Source of the DNA: Lucifuga dentata
Taxonomy: Eukaryota; Chordata; Actinopteri; Ophidiiformes; Bythitidae
Length of the DNA stretch: 64,000 nucleotides
Direction: 5' to 3'
Assembly: GCA_014773175.1 (NCBI GenBank)
Contig: VXCM01000217.1
Span: 372,001 to 436,000 of the forward strand
Shown here: positions 26,786 through 38,500 of the stretch, piece by piece
How positions within the stretch are numbered: the first letter of the stretch is position 1
Layout: each line of letters opens with the position of its first letter
Position numbers and translations under genes: made by a program
Notes under the pieces: model-generated
Told to the model about the DNA's origin: nothing
Database searches by the model: none
Seen by the model: the letters and a program-made list of their open reading frames with translations, nothing else

Positions 26786-27199
26786 TTAAAGGATCATACC
26801 GGCAATTTTGCATGTTTAAGCCCAGTACACATTCTCTATACATTTTCCAAAACATAAAATTGTATTTTAAAATCAAATGTTCAGGTGATAGATTCACCTT
26901 AAAATTTAATGTTTTGCCCGCTAATAACTTTTGCACAATTGTTGAAGGCCATTTTAATTTCTCTGTAAAAGTCGGCTTCCTGGCAGATCTGTGTTGGACC
27001 ATTTAAATGAAGTTATTTCAACAAAAAAAAATTAATTGGCATCGTGTTTGCTGTGATTGATTAGAAAAGGTAGGAAAAACAATTCTAAAATTTACAGCTC
27101 CACTAATATAGTATTGGAAATGGCTGACAGTAACGTAATGTATTTGTGAATTGTATATATTGGGCTCAAACATGTTAAATCGCCGGTGTTGCCCTTTAA
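26786..27199. mobile_element. MITE family A, older subfamily copy, shortened
   Basis: TTAAAGGATCATACCGGC at the left and GCCGGTGTTGCCCTTTAA at the right, about 414 bp. The GGACTATATTCCC marker region has been lost. Confidence 0.75.
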
Positions 27200-28104
27200 A
27201 TTCACACACTCTACAAACAATCAGTTGTCTTTGAGTTATTTGTAGTTTGGAGCAGATAGACGGATGGTTTTAGGCTCAGGTGAAGGTCTGGATGCTTGAA
27301 AGCAGCAAACCAGGTGAGTCAGTGGAAACGTTTAAGTAACATGTCAGTAAATAGTCGTAAATCTCACACAGGCTCCAAAAGATCCGAGAGCAAACATTCT
27401 CATCCTGTTCTCAGCCACACTGTTTAATGAAATCATCAATGTAAGAGCTTTTGTAAATACTGGCGTTTGTCCAGGTGTGACGTTTAGCTGTTTAAGCCCC
27501 ACCCTGCTGCACTATGTGAAACCCTGATAAGCTTCTTTCACATCTGTTAGGCATTTTTTTTTCTTTGCTCTCATCTACATGTCACCTCAACAGTGTTTTG
27601 TAGGAGTGAATTCATTATTCCAAAAATAGTTGTTTTTTTTTTTTTTTTTTTTTTGCAAATTTTCATGCATGTGAATTTGTGTGTGTGTGTGTGTGTGTGT
27701 GAGAGTATATATATGTCCAATCACAGTTTCCTGCTTTATGAGAAGCAGCAGCAGCGTAGTGTTGTTGTAAAGGTGAATCTGTCTGGCTGTGCTGATGTGC
27801 TGGAAACTCGAGTGGCCACTTCAGCAGGGCACCTCATTGTGTGGGCTCCCGTGCGAGCGGTGTTCATAGGTGTGTTGTTTTTGTGGCGAGGGCTCTCCTC
27901 GCTCTCTGAACGCCACCTCCTCTCTTATTTGTGGTGATTATATTCCCATCTGCTTAACGATCTGTGTGTTTTGGCTGCTCTTTGCTCTCTCCAATGTAGC
28001 GTTCAGGCCTCGCCGTGCTTCCCTCTCTGCTTCTCTTTGTATTCACACATTTCACTCTTTCTTTCGTTTTTTTTTTCGTCTTTTTATTCCAGGAGTAGTG
28101 CGTG

Positions 28105-28203
28105 ATGACAGACAGCATCATGAGTAAAGCTGCAACCATGGAGATTCCTATCAGCAGCAATGGCGACGCCGGGGCTCTGCCAGAGGATGACAGCCTGGAA
28201 CAG
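28105..28203 (+). CDS. arfip2: arfip2 coding exon 1 (residues 1-33)
   Basis: The exon begins at 28093 after a TTTTTATTCCAG acceptor, with 12 nt of 5' UTR before ATG at 28105. It encodes [20 protein letters not shown] and ends EDDSLEQ, phase 0, at donor gtgagc (28204). A second in-frame Met occurs at codon 6. Confidence 0.95.
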
Positions 28204-31200
28204 GTGAGCGACCACAGCTTCTCTTACACTTTAACTTCTTCTCCAAGACCATTCTGTAGGTTATTCACCTTTATAAAGGACCATACCTGTGGTTTTGCAT
28301 TTTTTTTAGTCCAGTAAATACTTGCCAACCTTTTCCAAACCATACTACTGGAGCAGTAAATTTTTTAATTGTTTTTCCCGCCTTCAAGAAAAAGCTTCTC
28401 TTAAAGCCAAACTGCAGCAACAAAATAAAGTGGAATTTTTTTTTTTTTTTACTTTCTTTTTTTTTTTTAATTTGACACTCCTTTATTTCACTAAATAAGA
28501 GAAGCTGTCATACTGGAACTCCTTTTATTTTGTTTTTTCCTGAAAGACATATTAGTTGTAATTCTGTCATGTTTTTGGCTTCTTTTTGGTAAATCTGGCA
28601 ATCTTTGTCATTTTTAGTGTAATTCATAGTCTTTAGTCCAAAATATATGCATTTATTTTACTTACATTTTAATCATTTTGGTAAAGTTTCAATCTATGAA
28701 AATGAACAATAATTTAGTCTATTTTGGTCAGTGAAAATTTTACAGTTAATCTCATTTATTCCTGCATTTTCTTTAAAGTTATGTATTTTTTTTTAAACAT
28801 TTAGATTGAGGAGATATTTTAAACACAAATAGATCTTATTTGACTGATTATAATAGACAGTGTATGGTAATCCAGATTTGGAAAGTGAATGCATGCAGGT
28901 GGCTTGATGAAAGATGAAAGGATGAGGAATTAACGTTTTTTATGTTTCCACTATAGAAAAAGGTCATCACATATATTTTGTCATAATTAGTTAGCAACAG
29001 GATCAGTATTTGAGCATTTTTGGAATTTTTTTTCCTGCTCTGTCCCAAACTGACATTATAGTCGTGTAAAATTCACTTGTGTTCATGTTATTTGTACAAA
29101 CTACTTAATTCAGTGTTCATATTCAGGGGTATAATTATGGTTTTAAGCTCATGTTTTTATTTGTTGATTGTGTCTTTAATTCACAAATCAGGCAGATAAA
29201 CCGGCTTAGTGGCTCGTCAGACACTGTAAGAAGTCTTTGTGTGGCTTTGCTACGTGTCAGGAAAAAGATTCTTACTGGGACACCAGCTGAGTCTCTCTGT
29301 CTCCCTGGGAGACTCGCCTCCACGCGGCCTCGTGACCGCAGAGCAACGCCTGCTGTGTGTTTGGTTAAAACTAGTAGCTGTTAGCGGCTGCATTCAGGGT
29401 AGAAACAGCACAATAACAGATGTAATTGAAGATGAGATGGGTGCGTTTTTCTGGGTTTGGGGAAATGTTGTGTTCAGGTTTGAGGATTTGAAGGAGTGAT
29501 GAAGTGTGAGTGGAGTTGTGGAGTCAGAGAGCAGGAACAGGTTATTCTCTTTTCCTGTGCTCAGCGGCACGCCTTGTTGGACAAACAGGACTCAGCGTGA
29601 CGACATAAGATCCTGGATGAAGCAGCTTCTGTTCTTCGTGTTTGCTAACTAAACGTCACTGCACTTAAGTAGTGAAAAGAAAATCTTCCAGCTGCAAACG
29701 CGCACGATGAATCACGCATTAAAGGACCATACCAGCCATTTTGCATTTTGAACCTAATATATTCAATTTTCATATACGTAACGTTACTTGACAATCATTT
29801 CCCAAAGCATACTACTTGAATGGTGAATTAAAAATGTCTTTCCTACCTTCCAGACCTCCTTTGGTTTCAGTTCATTCTGGTACACTACTAAAATCAACTT
29901 GTTGATGCTTGAAATGTTCTTAGAATAGGTAATCCTCATTGCAAACAAGATGTGTATTCACGTGTATTTGAATTTTTGTAATTTCAGCATTTAAGTGCAA
30001 TAAAAAGCACAGAGTGAATGTATGTCTCCACCGGGGAATATAGTCCTAAAATAAAACTTTTAATGACTGTGACTTCATAATTTTGTGCAACTATTAGCAG
30101 GAGAAACATAGATTTTTAAGGTGGGTGTATCACTTGAATACTTGATTTTGAAAGATTAAGGAATTTTGCAAAATATCAGGAAAGCTGAAATACGGTTTTA
30201 TCCTTTGGGAAATGATTGTCAGTAATGTAACATGTACTGTATGAAAATTGAATATATTAAGCTCAAACATGCAAAATGAGTTATGATCCTTTAAAGCATT
30301 TGGTGTTGCTGCTGCTGCTTCCTTTTTAATATATTCATCATGATGGTTGAAGTGCTGTAGCTGCACTCTTTAGTGCTGGGTGTTAACCGGTTGTCATAGC
30401 AACTTTGCAATTAATCTGAAGCAGGCTGTGCTTCATCCTTGGGTGAAGGCCTCTGAAGTCACGTCGATATCCTGTATGATGATTTTACACCCACAACGTC
30501 TCCGTGTAACTTCCAGTGTGACGCCTTTGTTGTGGTAATGAATGTTAAGCTTTAAGCTGCAGTGGACCGCCGTGCTCGTGCGCATAGATACATGAAGACA
30601 GAAGTGTGTTTTCACGTGTCAGAGCATCGTGCTCGTGTCAGAGCAGCTTTGGTGATTGGCAGATTTCTCCTCGCTGACAGAGAAAGAACGACCGCCAACA
30701 AAAAGCCTGGAAAAGCCTCAGATGCTTCACGGCGACGTAGAGAATCTGCATCCTTTTGCTTCTCTCGGCTTCTGCTGCTAGACCCAATTTCTCATGGGGG
30801 ATTACTTTATGCTATTAATTTGGAGATATTCTGACCGTATTGTTGTTATAATCGCAGAGTGGCCGATTTATTTTAGGAAATAGTGGCGTTTCAGAAGAAA
30901 AGCCTGGCCCCCTGCTCAGTATCAGGATATAACAGCCCGATTATTTTACGGCTGCTGTGGATCCTGGTGGTCTGATGGCTTCTGTCATATCAGGGAACAC
31001 GCGACATGTGGACAGAGTGTTGGATCAGATCTGTGCCGGCTCTCCCTTCATCAAACAGATGCCACAACACGAGGCAAATCCCTGCAAAGGACAAATAATC
31101 AAACTGGGGGGAAAAAGGAACATGTAGTTTATCAGGACTCATACTTCTAGTTAACAGGTCTTTCTGGTGTGTCATCTCTCTGAAAGGAGGTTTGTGCTAG

Positions 31201-32502
31201 AGGTTAAAAGTTGAGAACTGGAGCTATAAGCAGCAGAAATGAACTCAGGTTTGTGTGTCATGATGAAGAACTTGAATAATAACTTGTTACCTGCAGTTTT
31301 CATTTGGCGTTTGAGTGCAAATGACAGTTTTAAACGCAAAGCATCACTGCTCTCCATCCTACATCACTTCTCTGTGTGGACACTATGATGATTTTTTTTT
31401 TCAAGGATTTCTTTTGCATTTTCCTGTCTTGTTTCATTTTTTTTCAGTTATGGATTTTATCATTTTTTTTCTCCTTTTCTGTTTGTTCCTTTGCTGTGTG
31501 TGGCTGCCTCCTCCTCCTTCATGTCTGTGCAGGCTGCAAAGCTGCAGTGGAGCTTAGATGAGAAGGTAGGAAGCTCCAGAGGCACCAGGGTGAGCAGGCC
31601 AAGTGTGTGTGTGTGTGTTTACGTTGGTGTGTAGTATCGCTCAGTGGTTTGACTTAAAACGACATTAAACTGTTTTGCAGCAGAACAGTCGTGTTGGTGA
31701 TTTCGTTTTTACAGCAAACCACTGTGCAGACTGACCTGTGCTCCATGCTAACTTTGCTGCACTAACTGTAGCTGCAGGTGTGGGAGTCTCTCAAACACAC
31801 CCCGAGTTATCCAACATGACTCGTGTTGAGAGACAGCCCACAAAATGACTAATGCTAACAAAACAGCTGACAGCTAACACTTCAGGCCAGATTCATAAAC
31901 AGTAGTGCATGATTTAGCGTGTCAATATGGACAAATATTCATAAATTCTCATTCAAAAACGTGTTTACGAGTTTTGATCAGATCTCACACACATTAGGTA
32001 CGTTAACATGGTGACTTTTTTGTCAGTCGGAATGATTTCATTCCGACTGACAATTCAGAACGTGAACAAAGTGATCAGATTGATGTGCGAGTATACATGT
32101 CCCAAGAATACAGTCCAAAGTGGATCAGTCCCAGAATGCATTGCACATTGTTGGTCGTCTCTGACATGCACACATAACCCCGCATCCAGATTTTCCCAGA
32201 AGCCCGCCTGTTTTAAAGATGGACTGGTTGCGTGTCCGTCCAGCCTTTCAACTATTTTTAATTCCTTGAGAACATTAATAATAATAATAATATCCATCCA
32301 TCCATTATCCTCCACTTATCCGGGTCCGGGTCGCGGTGGCAGCAGACTAAGCAGATCAGCCCATACTTCCCTGTCCCCGGCCAGGCCCTCTAACTCCTCC
32401 TGGGGGACTCCAAGGCGTTCCCAGGCCAGCTGGGAGATGTAATCCCTCCAGCGTGTCCTGGGTCTTCCCCGGGGCCTCTTCCCAGTTGGACGTGCCTGGA
32501 AG

Positions 32503-32545
<43 letters not shown>

Positions 32546-35500
32546 TAAGAATAATCTTTATTTATATAGCACCTTTAAAAACAGAGTTTACAAAGTTCTT
32601 TGACAACTAATAAAACAGTTAAGTAGGAATGTTGTCTCCGCCATCGACCAGTTCTGCGTTACAACCGCCATTTTTCTCAAACCTCGCTGTGCGTGAAGCA
32701 TCACGTCGTTATTCACGTAATACGCATACGCACAAAGCTTCTACCATGGAAAGCAGTTCAGTGTACCGTTTACGTGGACTTGGATCGGGTTATCTTCAAC
32801 CCGGTTAGAATTTTATTTGGATTCGCTCAGTTTATTCAGATTGATGTGATTACATGAGGCGGTTTTAATCAGGTTGGCATCTTGTCCGATTACTTACGGT
32901 CCATGTAAACGCACTTATTGTCATGGCGCTCAGCTTATTCATGAAGCCTCATCTGCTGTGCTGTGTCTCTCTCCCTCTCCCTCACACACATCACCCTTCT
33001 TTCACCCTCTGCACACAGCGCTCACACACTACGGAGGTTAATATGCACGTTTACCTGTTACTCTTTTAAAATGTGGAGCTCTGAAGCAGAATTTATATTT
33101 CCTTTGCCAATTTAACGTGTCCGTGTCGCTTTAAAACCAGATGAAAGCATAAATTGTGGCTCGTAAAAAAGAAGCAGCTCATTAATACGCTGATCTTGAT
33201 TGGCTTTTACCTGAGACGCACCTGACAACATGCTAGCTTAATGTGACACGGTGCTCTGATTAACGTAAGAGAAGCTTTATGAACAAGCTTCAATCATCAT
33301 GCTGCTTACTTAGTTAACGTGATTTTTTTTTTTATTTTTTATTTTTTTTTAATGAATCTGGCCTTTAGATTCTAGATCATTTTCATGTTGTTAAATTCAA
33401 AATCATGTGTGTATTGTCCTGACTGAGCCTAGTTTCTGTGTGTGTGTGTGTGTGTGTGTGTATGTGAACTCCTTAATTTTAGCTGGTGTGGGATGACAAA
33501 ACACCCACTAATAATCATTATGTGATACTAATGCTGTAACGTCACCGTGAATGTTTGTCGTCTCTACCGGGAAACAACGACTCCAGTTTTCTGTTCATAT
33601 GTCAAAAGATGAAAATTTTCCATCAGTAACAACATAAACCACAACTTGTTTCTACTTACTCTTCTCATGATGGTAGTATCAGATATATTATGTTAGTTTA
33701 CTAAAAGGAAATGGGAACCTTCCTTCCACAACATTCTTGTGTCGTTTCCTCTTTGCGACTCTGCAGATTCCAGGAAGTATTTTACTGTATATATTAAACA
33801 GCTCTTTATGTGGGAAGTCAAGGCTCTTTCCTTGTATTTAGGCTTCCTCCTATTATTATTTTTTACATAAATAAGACTAACATTTAAGGAATTCATGCAG
33901 GCCAGTTTTTTCTTGTCACATCAGTCAGACATAAAATACTTTATGTACAAGTAATTCATTTACACCTTAGTAGCAAGTTGTACTCATAACTTGCAAAAAG
34001 TGAAAGTAAAGTAAAAGAAAGCAGCTTTCATTCCTCTTGTGATCCACAGAAAGTGTTATTATTTTAGAAGGAGATTTGTACATTCTGAGCTTTGGATCAC
34101 TGAAATCGTTGCCGTGCGCCTCTTGCTCCCAACGGCGTCATGGCACAAAAGTCAGTGCAAGTCATTTCGTAATTATTCATTGACAGGGTTAGTGGTGTTT
34201 TCTGTCTTGCACGAACTTCTCAGTTTGCCGTGTTGAGCTGCAGATAAGGGGTCAGAGTTGAAGTTGGAGATTGTGTGTAGCAACGAACCGGGGAGCAAAT
34301 CTACAGTAAGTTCCCAGGGTCCTGTGTTCCCCAGTTCAATGTGTGTTAACAGAATAATCCTATCCCATTATGTGCTGTCTTGCTATATAGAGCTGGGGAA
34401 CATAGGACCCTGGGAATCGGAATGACCCCAACTAACCTCGCTAACATAGCGTTTGTCCTCTAGAGAATAAGTGTTTAACCTGCGTTAGCTACACTATCTT
34501 CATAAACCAGTTTTATCAGCTCTTTTTTATTTAATCTCACACTCTCAGCTCTTCTTTCCACATTTCCCTTCCCCTCCCGTCCCTTTTCTTCTTTTGTATT
34601 TCCTGTTCAACTTTTCAGGATCTGCAGCAGGTGATGGTATCGGGTCCCAATCTGAACGAGACGAGCATCGTGTCTGGGGGTTACGGAGGAACGGCGGAGG
34701 GTATCATCCCCACCAGCTCCATCAAAGGTCCGACCTTTGCCTTTACTCATTCCTGACATCTCCTCCCTTTCGTCTCGGCCACGCTGTTGCTCTGTAGTTT
34801 GACTCCTTGTGTTTGCCATGTCTGCTCCCCTCGCTCAGGGGTCGCCCGCTGAGTGTGTCTTGTGTTATTTGATCAGCGGGGCCTCCTGCCATTCTTCACA
34901 GGAATTCATCCTGCAGCCATTTACTCACAACAGCTGCTGGTCAATGATTCATCGCTAACATGAAATGCCCTTCAGTAGTCTCCCATTCGATATATTTAAC
35001 ATGGTTTTGTCTTCAAATTTACACTTTATTAGGTAGACCTGCATAAACCAATATAAACAATCCATAAAAAACAGTTTAAAGCTCTTTTAAATTGTTTTTC
35101 AGTTTATCATAGTTTATTATTTCAGGTATATTTACTATAATTCTTTCATGGAACAAATTGACTATCAAATATTCAACCAGCAGTGTGATGTATAAAATTT
35201 TACAATGTTAAGACCTGCATGGAGCCCAGATTTAAACAGTTTATATTTCAACATTTTCAGATACAAATCTACACAAAATAGCTCAATACTGATAAAGAAT
35301 GATAAATAGAAAATAGTATGAAGGAAGAAAGAAAGAGCAGGATCTTTACTGTTGATTTGTTGCTAACATCATTGCAACTTCTTTTTTTTTTAACTCTCTC
35401 TCAGGCCCTGCTGTGCGCTACAACTCTGACTTTTACAAAAGGATCCCAGTTACAGCAATAGGTGGCTCCTTAAACCGAATTATAAAGTTTGTTATGGAGA

Positions 35501-38500
35501 GTTAATGTCCAAAATGTGAATGAACCATTTTGGAGAAAAAGATTGGATCATGACCAACATTAATGCATTTCATTTAAAATCTAGGGCATCCCATCTGTAA
35601 ACGCTGCTACTTTTTAAGCAGTCCTTTAACAGTACTGTAGTTATTTTGTGTTTTGTTATTTGTAGAGTGATGGTTATCTCATTTTGGAGTGATGCTCTTC
35701 ATGTATTCATTGTGTTTTATTTCCTCTGGCTTAGATTCTGCTGGGAGTCAGTTTCTCTGTGTGTTTTCTCTCATTGGTCTTTCTTGTTTTCAGGAGAGAG
35801 AGAGAACGGCAGCATTCTGGCTGCTTCACTGCCTTTTGCTATCTTTGTCTCTTACAGTTTGGGTTCTTGTGGTCTTTGAATGGCTTTACACTGTTTTCTT
35901 CCTAAATGACTCTTTAGCTCGATCTGCGCCAAAATAAAACCAACTTCATGTTGTCACAATGTGTATTTATATCAAGATGTTGTGTATCAATGACTGTGAA
36001 GATGATGATGAATCGATGATTTTGAGGCTTTTTTTAGAGGGATGCACATGCGTCACACTAATCATTTTCAGTTCTTGTTATTAAGTCAGTTGATTAAACA
36101 AAACGAGGTTAGTTTTTTTTTTTTAATATCACAGCATTTCGTAGCGCCCGTCTTCATCTTCAGTCATTTGTCTGCATTGTTCAGTGATCACTAAACTTTG
36201 TCTTTCATCTTTTTACATGTCTGTCTTTGTCCTCCTCCTTTCACGTTCCATCCTACTCATTCTTTTTTTTTTTGTCCTTTATCCTCCTCTTCTTACTTTT
36301 GTCATCTTCTATTTCCATATTGCCTGTTGCTCTCCTCCTCATGCTCTCGCCTCCTACATTATTTCATTTGGACTCTGATGTTCAACCTTAAAAACTGATA
36401 TTTTGCATCCTGTTTGTATCATAAACACCCATACACCATTTTTAATCCTGATCCCCAAAAATAATTGCCACTATTTGCTAAAACCCTGCATAAATCCTGC
36501 TCCTGTGCCCTACCCCAAAAACCATACCTTGACCCACCCCCTCCCCTCGCACCACCCACCCACCCACTGCCACAGACCTGCGTACGAAGGCCGGGCGAGG
36601 TAGCGTCCCCCCAAGCAGCTCTGCCTCCTGCTACCTCGTGAGACAATCGCATGAATACCAAGGTACTGCTGCTGGAAGGAGGCCGAAGTGAAACATTCAA
36701 ACTCTATTCTAGTTTCAGATCAGCGGGAATCTTCAGATTGACATTTTAGCTCTGCACTTCAGCGTAGTTACGCTGTATTTCATTTTTATGGATATTTCTT
36801 CTCCATAAAAGCAGAATCTGGTGTCTACGATATTAACGCTGCTCTTTGTGGATTCTTCCTATTTTATTTCTCTCTCTCTCTCTCTCTCTCTCTCATATTT
36901 CCTGCCATTTAATCACCCTCCCATGCATGTTATTAGTAGCTTAAAGGACCATATCAGCTATTTTGCATGTTTGACCCTAATATTTTCAATTTTCATACAT
37001 GTTAAGTTATTGACAACCATTTCCCAAAGGATAAAACTATATTTCAGCTTTCCTGATATTTTGAAAAAGCTCTTAATCTTTCAAAATCAAATATTCAAAT
37101 GATACACCCACCTTAAAAATCTATGTTTTACCTGCTAATAGTAATGCAGCCTTATGAAGTCACAGTCGTTTTAATTTTTCGATAAATGCAGGTCTTGTTT
37201 TGGGACTATATTCCCTGGTGGAGACATACATTTACTCCATGCTTGTTATTGCGCTTAAACATTGAAATTACGTAACTTCCAAAAAAAAACTTGCATACAC
37301 ATCTTGTTTGCAATGATGGATTACCTATCCCAAGAACATTTCAAGTATCAACAAGTTGATTTTAATAGTGTTCCAGAATGAACTGAAACCAATGGAGGTC
37401 TGGAAGGTAGGAAAAACATTTTTAATCACCGTTCCAGTAGTATGCTTTGGGAAATGATTGTCAGTAATGTTACGTGTATGAAAATTGAATATATTAGGCT
37501 CAAACATTCAAAATGGCCGATATGGTCCTTTAAGGGCTAGTGGTGATGATGGGTTATAATATGTAAGCAAAGAAACCATCTTCAGTTTAATTCTGTTGAA
37601 TGTGAGACACTTTTAATTTGCTTTATTTAATTTATTCTCTGCTCTTCTTGTTCCTATTTTTATATGTGAAATATTTATTCCGTTGTGTTTGTTTTTTGGC
37701 ATCTTATGCTGCAGGTTCCAGCATGCATCACAGCAGCAGCAGCTCGTCCATGACAGCGGAGGAATCCACCCGCGGCGTGGCTGTGGAAAAACTAGAAGTA
37801 ATGAAGAAATGGAGTCTCAACACTTACAAGGTATCCATGGTCTCAGTTTAAACCAGAAGCAGTTCAATTCAGCCCCAAATCCTTATAGCATAAACATAAA
37901 AGCGCGTTATCATGTTTGAAGTCACAGAAAAGCATGTGTGATAGTGACGTGTCTTTGCCGTTTCAGTGCACAAAGCAAATGATCTCTGAGCGCTTTGGTC
38001 GGGGTTCGCGGACTGTGGACCTGGAGCTGGAGGCCCAGATCGAGGTACTGAGAGACACAAAGAGGAAATATGAGAACGTGCTGCGATTGGCCAGAGCGCT
38101 GACCAGCCACTTCTACAACATGGTGCAGACGCAGCATGCGCTGGGAGACACCTTCGCTGACCTCAGCCAGAAATCTCCTGAACTACGGGTGAGCTCTCCA
38201 AAAAATCTCATGAGGTGGATTCAGTCGAGTAAAGTAACACCAGTATGCATGAACGTGATGTAGAAATACTGTCTGTGTTTCCTCGAATGCCTTCGTTGTA
38301 TTTGCAGGATGAGTTTGGCTACAACGCAGAGACTCAGAAGTTGCTGTGTAAGAACGGGGAGACGCTGCTCGGTGCCGTCAACTTCTTTGTGTCCAGCATC
38401 AACACGCTGGTCAACAAGACCATGGAGGACATGCTGATGACCATCAAGATGTACGAGAATGCCAGGTGAGGACGTGTATTCATTACTGGATTCTTGGATG

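Larger units (their letters stand above)
31990..32932. mobile_element. nonautonomous inverted-end element with nested insertions
   Basis: The left end has GGTACGTTAACATGG and the right end CCATGTAAACGCACTTA, inverted relatives of each other. A perfect 34-bp palindrome (32020-32053) lies near the left end. A LINE-type fragment, (TAA)n tracts and a LINE-tail-like segment (CTTTATTTATATAGCACC, about 32548) sit inside it. Boundaries are approximate. It lies in an arfip2 intron. Confidence 0.45.

Noticed and set aside
32008..32442. 144-codon frame in an arfip2 intron
   Set aside because: It runs through a palindromic element, (TAA)n and a dispersed LINE-type repeat, so it is not a gene.
36001..36600. 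CT- and C-rich intronic DNA of arfip2 as another promoter
   Set aside because: No CCAAT, TATA or exon-donor pattern. The pyrimidine richness is better explained as the tract before the 87-nt cassette candidate.
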